Assembly: GCA_049318625.1 (NCBI GenBank)
Contig: JBMOGA010000075.1
Coordinates: 1-16,458, forward strand
Direction of reading: 5' to 3'
DNA: 16,458 nucleotides
Source: JBMOGA01 sp049318625
Lineage (GTDB): Bacteria > Pseudomonadota > Alphaproteobacteria > Rhizobiales > Hyphomicrobiaceae
A model generated the notes under the pieces. That model was not told the DNA's origin, made no database searches, and was given only the letters and a program-made list of their open reading frames with translations. The first letter of the stretch is position 1, and each line of letters opens with the position of its first letter. Shown piece by piece: positions 1 through 6,979 of this stretch. The position numbers and the translations under genes are program-made.

Positions 1-53
1 AATCATATTCGCGGAGGGCTGTCAGCCGGCGAGAAGTTCAACAGCCTGCTAGA
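1..53 (+). repeat. Left copy of a 53-bp terminal inverted repeat (probable insertion-sequence end)
   Basis: Bases 1-53 are a perfect reverse complement of bases 16406-16458, and identity stops at base 54. The inner edge is CTAG plus one base (49-53). The run TTCAACAGCCTG just before CTAG resembles the ends of many DDE-type insertion sequences, but I cannot name the family from memory. Inside it is a short palindrome, GGCT-GTC-AGCC (17-27). I infer that the outer side is insertion-sequence interior, the inner side is unique chromosome, and CTAG is either the target duplication or the last bases of the element. No transposase gene is inside the window. Confidence 0.8.
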
Positions 54-142
54 ACGCGCGGTGGCTCAGGTCGAGGGCTGGATACTTGGCGTTGGCGGCG
101 CCTCGATCTCGGCTGCGCCCCGTTGGTTCAAAGGAGCGAGCC

Positions 143-904
143 ATGTACGACATTGAGATGCAGGAAGCCTCGCAAGAGTTCGCGCGTTGCTGGAAAGCTG
201 CGGGTGTTCACATTCAAACAATGGCGCAAGGTCGCGTACCGTGGCTGAAGGCGAACCTACAGCCCCCTTTTTTGGAGCATCTGTCCTTCCGAATGGGGAA
301 TCAGAACTTTTTCGTTCGGCTTGAAGACGCTGAAGGAAGGCTTGATGTTCCCGGAAGCCGCCGCAGTGTCCTGGCGATCGCGGAAGGGTGCAACGGGCAC
401 GCCTGCATCATGCCCATGCGGCGCCAAGGGGCGGAATGGATCGCCGATGGACCGGGGTGGGGGCTCCACGATCTGCGGACCGGGCAGGCGATCGATCCGG
501 TCGCCACGATCAGCGACAAACTGATCGAGATAACGGACTGGGAGTTGCAGGATTTTGCCGTCCAGATCGTAACGGATCACCTGGTGAAACAGGGGCGAGC
601 GCTAATGTCGTGGCATGGCAACCCCTCAGTCGACCCCTCGTTATGGTTCATGGGTGATCACGGTCCGGAGTGGGTTGTGGTTCGGGCTGCGCGTTACCCG
701 AAAACATCGGTCGAACCGCCGGCCAATTGGCGCGCGATCGCCGATCGCTGTTCGAGACTTGGAAAATCCGGACATTTTGCATCGGTCGGTGTGGCTAGCG
801 CAGACGATGCCTTTGACCCTTCGGGCACTGTTCCCGCAACACCGCTGTGGCGCGGACATGGCATGCTTGTGCGATATATGGGACTTGTCCCAGGACCATC
901 ATAA
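143..904 (+). CDS. Hypothetical protein of the integrated element, 253 residues
   Basis: I do not recognise the family. The ATG at 143 is chosen because AAGGAG (131-136) sits six bases upstream; an in-frame start at 86 would be longer but has no ribosome site. The protein is soluble, with no signal peptide or membrane segment. It is rich in tryptophan and aromatic residues and has well-formed mixed segments, for example around WELQDFAVQIV and LWFMGDHGPEWVVVRAARYP, which read like a real folded protein. Codon third positions look less biased to G/C than in the core genes. It lies just upstream of the recombinase, separated by about 50 bases that hold a promoter, so it is probably a separate transcription unit and element cargo. 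No function can be given. Confidence 0.72.
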   Translation: MYDIEMQEASQEFARCWKAAGVHIQTMAQGRVPWLKANLQPPFLEHLSFRMGNQNFFVRLEDAEGRLDVPGSRRSVLAIAEGCNGHACIMPMRRQGAEWIADGPGWGLHDLRTGQAIDPVATISDKLIEITDWELQDFAVQIVTDHLVKQGRALMSWHGNPSVDPSLWFMGDHGPEWVVVRAARYPKTSVEPPANWRAIADRCSRLGKSGHFASVGVASADDAFDPSGTVPATPLWRGHGMLVRYMGLVPGPS

Positions 905-917
905 TGTGCTGCAAGTC

Positions 918-946
918 TTGCAATGAATATATGTACAGTTTACACT
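918..946 (+). promoter_or_regulatory. Sigma70-like promoter of the serine recombinase, predicted leaderless
   Basis: TTGCAA at 918-923 and TACACT at 941-946 each match the consensus at four of six positions and are separated by 17 bases. A start about seven bases after the -10 box would fall at about 952-954, on the recombinase ATG (954). No ribosome-binding site precedes that ATG. Together these suggest a leaderless message. The region is clearly AT-rich compared with its surroundings. Confidence 0.45.
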
Positions 947-953
947 AAACAAT

Positions 954-2543
954 ATGGCCAAGACATCGAAGCCCGCACCCGCCGCCGATCCCACCCAGCG
1001 TGCGGTGATTTATGCCCGCGTCTCCTCCAAAGAGCAGGAGAAGGAGGGCTTCTCGATTCCGGCACAGTTGAAGCTGCTGAAGGAGTACGCCGCGGCGCAG
1101 GGCATCGTGGTGGCACAGGAATACGTGGACGTGGAAACCGCCAAGCAGACGGGCCGCGCCGCCTTCGGCGAGATGGTGGCCTATCTCAAGGCCCGACCGG
1201 CGGTTCGCGTGATGCTGGTCGAGAAGACCGACCGGCTCTACCGCAACCTCAAGGACTGGGTGACGGTGGATGAGCTTGAGGTCGAAATCCATTTCCCGAA
1301 AGAGGGCGTGGTACTGTCGCGGGAGTCGCGCTCGTCGGAAAAGTTCATGCACGGCATCAAGGTGCTGATGGCCAAGAACTACATCGACAACCTGTCAGAG
1401 GAAGCACGCAAGGGGATGCAGGAGAAGGCCGAGCAGGGCATCTGGCCGACCAAGTGCCCGCTCGGCTACCGGAACGTCACCGGCCCGGACGGCAAGAAGA
1501 TCATCGCCGTCGATCCGGCGATGTCGCCGATCGTCTCGCAGATGTTCGACTGGTATGCGCGCGGCGACATTTCGCTGAAGGAAGCGGCGCGGAAGGCCCA
1601 TGCGGCGGGCCTCACCTATCCCAAGAGCGGCGCCAAGCTGCCGGTGAGCACGATTCACACCATTCTGCGCAACCGACTCTATACGGGCTGGTTCGAATGG
1701 AACGGCAAGCTCATTCAGGGCAAGCACGAGGCGTTGGTGCCGGTGGACCTATGGGAGCGAGTGCAGGGCGTGCTCGACGGGCGCTTCGCCAGCAAAGCCA
1801 AGCGCGGCAAGCATGACTTTGCGTTCTCGGGCCTGATCGCCTGCCATGCCTGCGGCTGCGCGGTCGTCGGCGAGATCAAGAAGCAGCGCTATGTCTATTA
1901 TCATTGCACTGGCTACGCCGATAAGTGCCAGGGCAACCCGGCCTCCTGCCGCCGCAAGCATGTGCGCGAGGAAGCGCTCGAAGCGCAGTTCACCGAACTG
2001 CTTGGGCGATTGAGGTTCGACGACGAGGTTCTGGAATGGGTGCGCGACGCGCTGCACGCCAGCCACGCCGACGAACGCCGCGAGCACGAGGAAGCCATCA
2101 AGCGCCATCAGGCCGAATACAATCGGCTGAACGATCGCATTCACGCCATGTATGTCGATAAGCTCGACGGGCTGGTGGACACGGCCTTCTACGATCGAAT
2201 GTCGAACCAGTGGCGCGAGGAGCAGAATCGCTGCCAGCGCGAGATCGAACGGCATCAGAACGCCGACAAATCCTATCTGGACGAAGGCGTCGCGCTTCTG
2301 GACCTCGCCCGCAACGCCCAAAGGCTGTTCGCAAAGCAGGAGCCGCGCGAAAAACGCCGCCTGCTCAACTTCGTGCTATCGAACTGCACGTGGGAAGATG
2401 GCCAAGTGGTCGCCACTTTCCGCCAACCCTTTGACATGCTTGCGGAAACGGCAATGTCTGCCGCCCGCGTCGAGGCGGGCAAGAACGCCAAATCGGCAAA
2501 AACTGAGATTTGGCTGGGGGACGTGGATTCGAACCACGACTAG
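954..2543 (+). CDS. Large serine recombinase (site-specific integrase) with zinc ribbon, 529 residues
   Basis: It catalyses strand exchange through a phosphoserine link to DNA and probably integrates and excises the element. The N-terminal resolvase domain (about 15-150) has YARVSS with the catalytic serine at residue 24 and the conserved arginine at 22, then EKTDRLYR (90-97) with the further active-site arginines. A 'recombinase' domain follows (about 155-270), with KCPLGYR and STIHTILRNRLYTG. Next is a zinc beta-ribbon with C297, C300, C318 and C325, then a charged coiled-coil-like stretch (about 365-430). Length and domain order are normal for large serine recombinases. The last ten residues, WLGDVDSNHD, and the stop are read antisense through the tRNA-Gln 3' half, so the C-terminus is set by the attachment site. 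No Shine-Dalgarno precedes the ATG. Tyrosine recombinases are the more usual users of tRNA sites, which makes this layout notable. Confidence 0.93.
   Translation: MAKTSKPAPAADPTQRAVIYARVSSKEQEKEGFSIPAQLKLLKEYAAAQGIVVAQEYVDVETAKQTGRAAFGEMVAYLKARPAVRVMLVEKTDRLYRNLKDWVTVDELEVEIHFPKEGVVLSRESRSSEKFMHGIKVLMAKNYIDNLSEEARKGMQEKAEQGIWPTKCPLGYRNVTGPDGKKIIAVDPAMSPIVSQMFDWYARGDISLKEAARKAHAAGLTYPKSGAKLPVSTIHTILRNRLYTGWFEWNGKLIQGKHEALVPVDLWERVQGVLDGRFASKAKRGKHDFAFSGLIACHACGCAVVGEIKKQRYVYYHCTGYADKCQGNPASCRRKHVREEALEAQFTELLGRLRFDDEVLEWVRDALHASHADERREHEEAIKRHQAEYNRLNDRIHAMYVDKLDGLVDTAFYDRMSNQWREEQNRCQREIERHQNADKSYLDEGVALLDLARNAQRLFAKQEPREKRRLLNFVLSNCTWEDGQVVATFRQPFDMLAETAMSAARVEAGKNAKSAKTEIWLGDVDSNHD
2511..2543. 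other. Probable attachment site within tRNA-Gln 3' half
   Basis: The recombinase frame enters the tRNA gene exactly at the complement of the encoded CCA (2511-2513) and terminates at TAG (2541-2543), at the edge of the anticodon stem. The T-arm and 3' acceptor strand lie in this interval and the tRNA is intact, as expected if integration restores the 3' end. The crossover dinucleotide cannot be placed without the other junction or an empty site. This is inference from position; no repeat partner is visible. Confidence 0.5.
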
Positions 2544-2584
2544 CGGAGTCAGAGTCCGCTGTTCTACCGTTAAACTATCCCCCA
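2511..2584 (-). tRNA. tRNA-Gln (anticodon CTG)
   Basis: On the minus strand the gene runs from 2584 to 2511 and encodes its own CCA (2513-2511). The acceptor stem TGGGGGA pairs fully with TCCCCCA, with discriminator G at 2514. The T-arm is CGTGG-TTCGAAT-CCACG (2538-2522). The anticodon stem GCGGA/TCCGC encloses the seven-base loop CTCTGAC, giving anticodon CTG (glutamine, codon CAG). The variable loop is four bases (TAGT). A U1-A72 pair is typical of bacterial tRNA-Gln. Upstream on the minus strand a TTGCGC (about 2631-2636) could be a -35 box, but the matching -10 is weak. It is divergent from the Ppx/GppA gene, and the integrated element sits at its 3' end. Confidence 0.97.
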
Positions 2585-2691
2585 ACACGGGCGTACGCGC
2601 CGAGGCGGTGTCCTTAACAGGATGCCGCCGCCCGCGCAAGTTACCGCGCGCGACCGTGAAGCGCCGATCGGCACCGCGGGCGAACCATCGC

Positions 2692-2719
2692 TTTACGGAC
2701 GAGGCGGCCGTGTTAAAGT
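2692..2719 (+). promoter_or_regulatory. Possible promoter of the Ppx/GppA-rlmE unit
   Basis: TTTACG (2692-2697) and TAAAGT (2714-2719) each match the sigma70 consensus at four of six positions with a 16-base spacer. Transcription would begin near 2726, about 75 bases before the GTG at 2800. The site lies between the divergent tRNA-Gln and the first gene of the + strand run, where a promoter is expected. Motif matching alone supports it. Confidence 0.3.
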
Positions 2720-2799
2720 GTTGTCAAGGTGAGAGCGCGGCGCCTGTTGACCGTGACCGGTGGAGACGCCGGTCCTGAGCCAGGCGGTGAGGATGGAAC

Positions 2800-3957
2800 G
2801 TGGCGGTTACGGCGAGTGGGCAACTTGCGCCCGATGAGCAGCGCACCGCCGGGCGGGATGCGGCGGCAGGCGGCGCCGGATCCGCTCCACCGGCCGCCGG
2901 CAGCGGGGTCGCCCGCCGCGCCGATCGCCGCAACGGCGGCGACGGCGCCTATGCAGCTCTCGACCTCGGCACCAACAACTGTCGGCTGCTGATTGCCCGC
3001 CCGTCGCGCCGCGGCTTCCAGGTCATCGACGCTTTTTCTCGGATCATTCGCCTCGGCGAAGGCGTGGGCGCCACGGGCCGGCTCGCCCCATCCGCCATGT
3101 CGCGGACGCGCGAAGCGCTCAAGGCCTGCGCGGCCAAGATCGCCCACCACGACGTGCTGCGCTCCCGCCTGGTGGCGACCGAAGCCTGTCGCGTGGCCGC
3201 CAATGCGCCCGATTTCCTGGCCGGGATCCGGCGCGATCTCGGTCTCGACATCGAGATCCTCTCGCCGGAGGACGAGGCCAAGCTCGCGGTCTGCGGTTGC
3301 GCCTCGCTGCTCGACCCGAGCGCCGATCTTGCCCTCGTGTTCGATATCGGCGGCGGGTCGTCCGAGTTGATCTGGCTCGATCTGCGCAAGCGCACGACGC
3401 CCTGGCGGCGCTCTCTGCAGGACCGCCTCGAGGCCCGCGACTGCATCGTCGCCTGGACCTCGCTGCCGGTCGGCGTGGTGACGCTGTCCGAGCGGTTCGG
3501 CGGACGGCACGTCGACCGGCCGTTGTTCGCGGCGATGGTGGACTATGTGGGGACGCTGATCGCACCCTTCGAGGCCGAGCACGGGTTCGGGGCGCGGCTC
3601 GCGACCACCAGCGCCCATCTGCTCGGCACGTCCGGCACGGTGACGACGCTGGCCGGCGTCTGGCTTGGGCTCGACCGCTACGACCGCAATCGCGTCGACG
3701 GCTGTTGGCTGACCACGTCCAACGTCCAGGGTGTGATGCAGGACCTGCTCGACCGCAGCTACGAGCAGCGGGTCGCCGAGCCGTGCATCGGCCGCGATCG
3801 CGCGGATCTCGTGCTCGCGGGCTGCGCGATTCTCGAGGCGTTGCTGCGGTTGTGGCCGGCCGAGCGGCTGCGCGTGGCCGATCGCGGGCTTCGTGAGGGC
3901 ATCCTCACGATGCTGATGGCAGAGGACGGAGACGACCGCTGGCGCGGACGGCGCTGA
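2800..3957 (+). CDS. ppx: Ppx/GppA family phosphatase (exopolyphosphatase or pppGpp hydrolase), 385 residues
   Basis: Members cleave terminal phosphate from polyphosphate and/or pppGpp in the cytoplasm, linking phosphate storage and the stringent response. The actin-like fold is shown by the phosphate-1 loop LDLGTNNCRLLIA (54-66), the SPEDEAKLA segment (155-163) that corresponds to the catalytic-glutamate region, the phosphate-2 loop FDIGGGSSEL (181-190), and GTSGTVTTLAG (276-286). The start is GTG, chosen for GAGG at 2789-2792 seven bases upstream. The first 50 residues are Ala/Gly/Arg-rich, low in complexity and outside the catalytic fold, so the true start could be later. It is the short, single-core form without the long C-terminal domain of E. 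coli Ppx. rlmE follows after 49 bases, an arrangement common in Hyphomicrobiales. Whether polyphosphate or pppGpp is preferred cannot be told. Confidence 0.92.
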   Translation: MAVTASGQLAPDEQRTAGRDAAAGGAGSAPPAAGSGVARRADRRNGGDGAYAALDLGTNNCRLLIARPSRRGFQVIDAFSRIIRLGEGVGATGRLAPSAMSRTREALKACAAKIAHHDVLRSRLVATEACRVAANAPDFLAGIRRDLGLDIEILSPEDEAKLAVCGCASLLDPSADLALVFDIGGGSSELIWLDLRKRTTPWRRSLQDRLEARDCIVAWTSLPVGVVTLSERFGGRHVDRPLFAAMVDYVGTLIAPFEAEHGFGARLATTSAHLLGTSGTVTTLAGVWLGLDRYDRNRVDGCWLTTSNVQGVMQDLLDRSYEQRVAEPCIGRDRADLVLAGCAILEALLRLWPAERLRVADRGLREGILTMLMAEDGDDRWRGRR

Positions 3958-4006
3958 CCGGCTACCCACCATGGCGGTGGCCGACGTGTGACGTGAAGGA
4001 GGACGA

Positions 4007-4702
4007 ATGGGCAAGGCGCCCCGCGGCGGGTCGAGCGGGCAGCGGAATCTGACGGTGCGGTTGAAGACCGCGCGCCAGCGGACGCTGTCGTCGCAGAGGT
4101 GGCTGGAGCGCCAGCTCAACGACCCCTATGTCGCCCGCGCCAGGAGCGACGGCTACCGTTCTCGCGCGGCCTTCAAGCTGATCGAGATCGACGAGCGTCA
4201 TCACCTGCTGCGCGACGGCCAGACCGTTGTCGACCTCGGCGCCGCGCCGGGTGGCTGGTCGCAGGTTGCCGCCAAGCGCGTCCGCTCGACCGAGGACCGC
4301 GGCCAGGTCGTGGCCATCGACATCTCCGAGATGGAGTCGATCGCCGGGGTTTCGATCATCCATCTCGACTTCATGGACGAGACGGCGCCGGCCCGACTCA
4401 AGGCGCTGCTGCGAGACGGCGGCGCCGACATCGTGCTGTCCGACATGGCGGCGCCCGCGACCGGTCACGCCGCCACCGATCACCTGCGAATCATGGCTCT
4501 GGCCGAGGCGGCCGGCCATTTCGCAACCGAGGTTCTCAAGCCCGGCGGCAGCTTTCTCTGCAAGGTTTTCCAGGGCGGCACGGAGCGTGATCTTCTCGAG
4601 CTTCTGAAGCGCTCGTTCAAATCCGTGAAGCACGTGAAGCCGCCGGCGAGCCGCGCCGATTCCTCCGAGCTCTACGTGCTCGCGACCGGCTTTCGCGGCT
4701 GA
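4007..4702 (+). CDS. rlmE: 23S rRNA 2'-O-methyltransferase RlmE (FtsJ/RrmJ), 231 residues
   Basis: RlmE uses SAM to methylate the ribose of U2552 (E. coli numbering) in the 23S rRNA A-loop, a late step of 50S maturation. The SAM motif VVDLGAAPGGWSQVA is at 74-88. The catalytic tetrad is complete: K57 (in RAAFKLIEID), D146 (in VLSDMAAP), K186 (in SFLCKVFQG) and E221 (in SELYVLATG), corresponding to K38-D124-K164-E199 of E. coli. The start is an ATG preceded by AAGGAGG. The N-terminal 30 residues are basic and slightly longer than in E. coli, as is usual in alphaproteobacteria. The EamA permease starts six bases after its stop and is probably translationally coupled. Confidence 0.97.
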   Translation: MGKAPRGGSSGQRNLTVRLKTARQRTLSSQRWLERQLNDPYVARARSDGYRSRAAFKLIEIDERHHLLRDGQTVVDLGAAPGGWSQVAAKRVRSTEDRGQVVAIDISEMESIAGVSIIHLDFMDETAPARLKALLRDGGADIVLSDMAAPATGHAATDHLRIMALAEAAGHFATEVLKPGGSFLCKVFQGGTERDLLELLKRSFKSVKHVKPPASRADSSELYVLATGFRG

Positions 4703-4708
4703 ACGGCG

Positions 4709-5548
4709 GTGGATCAGCTCGCCTTTATCGCCGCCCTCGCCAGCGCCGTCACCTATGCCGCCTGGAACGCGGCGGCCCGGGCGCGGCCCGACCCCGGCGA
4801 TGGGTTCGCCGTTGTCGTGCTGGCGGCCGGTCTGCTCGCCGTCCCTCTGCTCGCATGGTCGGGCCTACCCGATCAACGCGCCTGGCCGTGGATTGCCGGT
4901 GGGCTCGTCTTCAACCTGATCTCGATGCGCACCATGATGGCGACCTATCGCCGGACGCCCTTTTCCGTCGGCTTCCCGATCGCACGCGGGCTGACTCCGC
5001 CGCTCGTCGCGGTGGCCGCGATGGTGTCGGCCGGCGAGCTCGTGTCGCTCCCGGCCGTGGCCGGCATCGCTCTCGTCTCGGTCGCGCTGGTGGTGCTCGG
5101 GCTCCACAGTCTCCGCCGGCAGAAAGCAGCACCCGCGGGACTGGCGCTTGCCGCGCTGTCCAGCCTGTTCGCGGCCGGCTACGTGTACATGGACGCGCAC
5201 GGCGCCCGCATCAGCGGCAGTGTGGTCGCCTACGCCGCGACGCTGGCCATCCTCAACGCCATCGCGCTCGGCGTTCTCGGCGCGCTGGAGGGCCGCTCGC
5301 CGGTCCGGCTCACGGCGGCGGACTGGCGGTTCGGCCTGCTGACGGCCGTCGTTTCGATGACGTCGTATGTGCTGCTGCTCTACGCCTTCACGCGCGGGCC
5401 GATCGGACCGGTCTCGGCTCTGCGGGAGACCAGCGTGCTGTTCGCCACCGCCTTTGCGGCGTGGCTCCTGCGTGAGCGGGTCGGGCCCGTCGAGTGGCTT
5501 TCTGCAGCGTCCGCGGTGGCCGGGATCATCCTGATCCGCACGTCTTAG
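4709..5548 (+). CDS. EamA-family (DMT superfamily) permease, 279 residues
   Basis: This is a polytopic inner-membrane protein with about ten hydrophobic segments arranged as two EamA repeats (about 4-135 and 142-278). The second repeat ends with the typical ALRETSVLFATAFAAWLLRE (about 236-255) followed by a final helix. Such carriers export or import amino acids, nucleosides or other small metabolites; the substrate here cannot be predicted. The start is GTG, six bases after the rlmE stop, with only a weak GGCGG-like ribosome site, so coupling to rlmE is likely. There are no other in-frame starts before the first membrane segment. Its insertion between rlmE and guaB is not part of the conserved block I know. 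Confidence 0.9.
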   Translation: MDQLAFIAALASAVTYAAWNAAARARPDPGDGFAVVVLAAGLLAVPLLAWSGLPDQRAWPWIAGGLVFNLISMRTMMATYRRTPFSVGFPIARGLTPPLVAVAAMVSAGELVSLPAVAGIALVSVALVVLGLHSLRRQKAAPAGLALAALSSLFAAGYVYMDAHGARISGSVVAYAATLAILNAIALGVLGALEGRSPVRLTAADWRFGLLTAVVSMTSYVLLLYAFTRGPIGPVSALRETSVLFATAFAAWLLRERVGPVEWLSAASAVAGIILIRTS

Positions 5549-5639
5549 CACCTTCAACATAATGCCGCGCCACGCTTGGAAGTGGTGGCGGCCTATGCTT
5601 CAACTTCGGTCGGACGCGGCGGCGCGGCGGAGGCGGCAC

Positions 5640-6854
5640 ATGTGGGGTGGAAGAGCGGCCAGAATGCTGGCGACCGCCCTCGTGGCGCTGATGGCCCTGG
5701 TCGGGCAGCGCGATCTCGGCGCAGCCCAGGGCGCGCTGACCTTCGACGAGAGCGTGGCCGAGGTCGAGGGCTGGCGGATCGGCTACAGCAAGGGCTTGGC
5801 CGGCTGCTTCGCGGCCGCCACGTTCACCGACAAGACGACGATCTGGATCGGCTACGGGGTCGACGTCGAATTCTATGTCGCCTTCACCAACCCCAATTGG
5901 CGCTCGATCGAGAAAGGCAAGACCTACAAGCTGCAGATCGATACCCAGGGCCGGGGGCGCTGGAACGGCAGTTTCGTCGGCTTCGAACGCCCCACCGACA
6001 AGGGCGTGCTCATCATCTCTCTCAAAGAAAAGTTCCTGCTGGATTTCGCCGAGGCCGGCGGCATCACCGTGAACGAGAGCGGCAAGCGCATCGCCGGCCT
6101 GTCGCTCGCCGGCTCCCGCGCGGCGCTGCGCACCGTGTTGGCCTGCCAGAAGGCCCGCGCCGATCGCGCGGTCGCCGACGCCAAGGCCGCGCCGGCGCCG
6201 CCGGGCAAGGCGCCGTCGAAGGGCGGCGGCTCGGGCACCGGATTCTTCGTCACAGGGTCGGGACACGTGCTCACCAACTACCACGTCGCCGGCACGTGCA
6301 GCCGTATCGAGGTCGCCGAGGTCGGCAAGCCGCCGGTAACCGCCAAGCTGCTCGCCGGCGACCCGAAGAACGACCTCGCGCTGCTGCTGGTCTCGGGCAA
6401 GCCGGCGACCGTGCCAACGTTCAAGTCGCGGGTGCGGCTCGGTGACACCGTCGCCGTCTTCGGCTTTCCCCTTTCCGGCGTTCTGGCATCGGGCGGCAAC
6501 TTCACGCTCGGCAACGTGACGGCGCTGGCGGGGTTGTCCGACGACACCAGCCAGCTTCAGATCTCCGCGCCGGTCCAGCCGGGCAACAGTGGTGGCCCGC
6601 TGCTCGACAAGCACGGCAATGTCGTCGGCGTCATCGTCGCCAAGCTCAATGCGCTCGGCGTGGCGCGCTACACCAACGATGTGGCCCAGAACGTGAACTT
6701 CGCGATCAAGGCCGGCACCGCCGCCAACTTCCTGGAAACCAACGGCCTGACCCTGCCCGACGCCGAGGCGGCCAAGGAATTGGATCCGGCCGACTTGGCG
6801 GACCGCGCCAAGCAGTTCACGGTCAAGGTGATCTGCGCCGGCGCGCCCGGCTAG
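5640..6854 (+). CDS. Exported trypsin-like serine protease with extra N-terminal domain, 404 residues
   Basis: The start is set at ATG 5640 because GGAGG (5629-5633) lies six bases upstream; the in-frame ATGs at 5562 and 5595 lack a ribosome site. The product begins with a basic, then hydrophobic, signal peptide (about 1-30). Residues about 33-172 form a compact domain with conserved-looking segments (WRIGYSKGLAGCFAAATF; FYVAFTNPNWRSIEKGKTY) like small beta-rich modules found in exported alphaproteobacterial proteins. A Pro/Ala/Lys linker follows. The protease domain (about 197-395) has the triad H215 (LTNYHV), D245 (DPKNDLALL) and S317 (QPGNSGGPLLD). It resembles the HtrA/Do catalytic domain but has no PDZ domain, so periplasmic quality control in the DegP manner is uncertain. 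It lies 91 bases after the permease stop. Confidence 0.9.
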   Translation: MWGGRAARMLATALVALMALVGQRDLGAAQGALTFDESVAEVEGWRIGYSKGLAGCFAAATFTDKTTIWIGYGVDVEFYVAFTNPNWRSIEKGKTYKLQIDTQGRGRWNGSFVGFERPTDKGVLIISLKEKFLLDFAEAGGITVNESGKRIAGLSLAGSRAALRTVLACQKARADRAVADAKAAPAPPGKAPSKGGGSGTGFFVTGSGHVLTNYHVAGTCSRIEVAEVGKPPVTAKLLAGDPKNDLALLLVSGKPATVPTFKSRVRLGDTVAVFGFPLSGVLASGGNFTLGNVTALAGLSDDTSQLQISAPVQPGNSGGPLLDKHGNVVGVIVAKLNALGVARYTNDVAQNVNFAIKAGTAANFLETNGLTLPDAEAAKELDPADLADRAKQFTVKVICAGAPG

Positions 6855-6979
6855 ACTTTGCCCGGCCAGATCGTCCACAGGGGACGGGGCCGCCTTTCCC
6901 TTGCCTTCGCTGCGTGCTAAGCGCCTTTTGAAATCGTCGGCGGGATCTGCCCCGTGGACCTTTTCACCGGAGAGACGAC

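Larger units (their letters stand above)
54..2543. mobile_element. Right-hand part of an integrated element next to tRNA-Gln
   Basis: This stretch carries one unrecognised gene and a large serine recombinase and ends inside the 3' half of tRNA-Gln. To the eye it is less GC-rich than the core genes on its right, most clearly at 905-953. A recombinase gene abutting a tRNA 3' end is the usual layout of the edge of an integrative element or genomic island. The other boundary is not in the window: I found no second copy of the tRNA 3' segment in bases 1-950. The extent given is therefore only what is visible, and the left limit is set by the insertion-sequence end. Confidence 0.6.

Noticed and set aside
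1..153. Frame open from the left edge that could be the end of a truncated gene
   Set aside because: It runs across the inverted-repeat boundary and into the ribosome site of the gene at 143, so it is not a plausible single gene end.
2713..4119. Long open frame on the minus strand opposite the Ppx/GppA gene
   Set aside because: Low-complexity Arg/Ala/His-rich translation with no motifs, fully antisense to a gene with clear catalytic loops; a GC-rich shadow frame.
5526..6878. 450-codon open frame antisense to the protease
   Set aside because: Same reasoning: shadow of a well-supported gene on the other strand.
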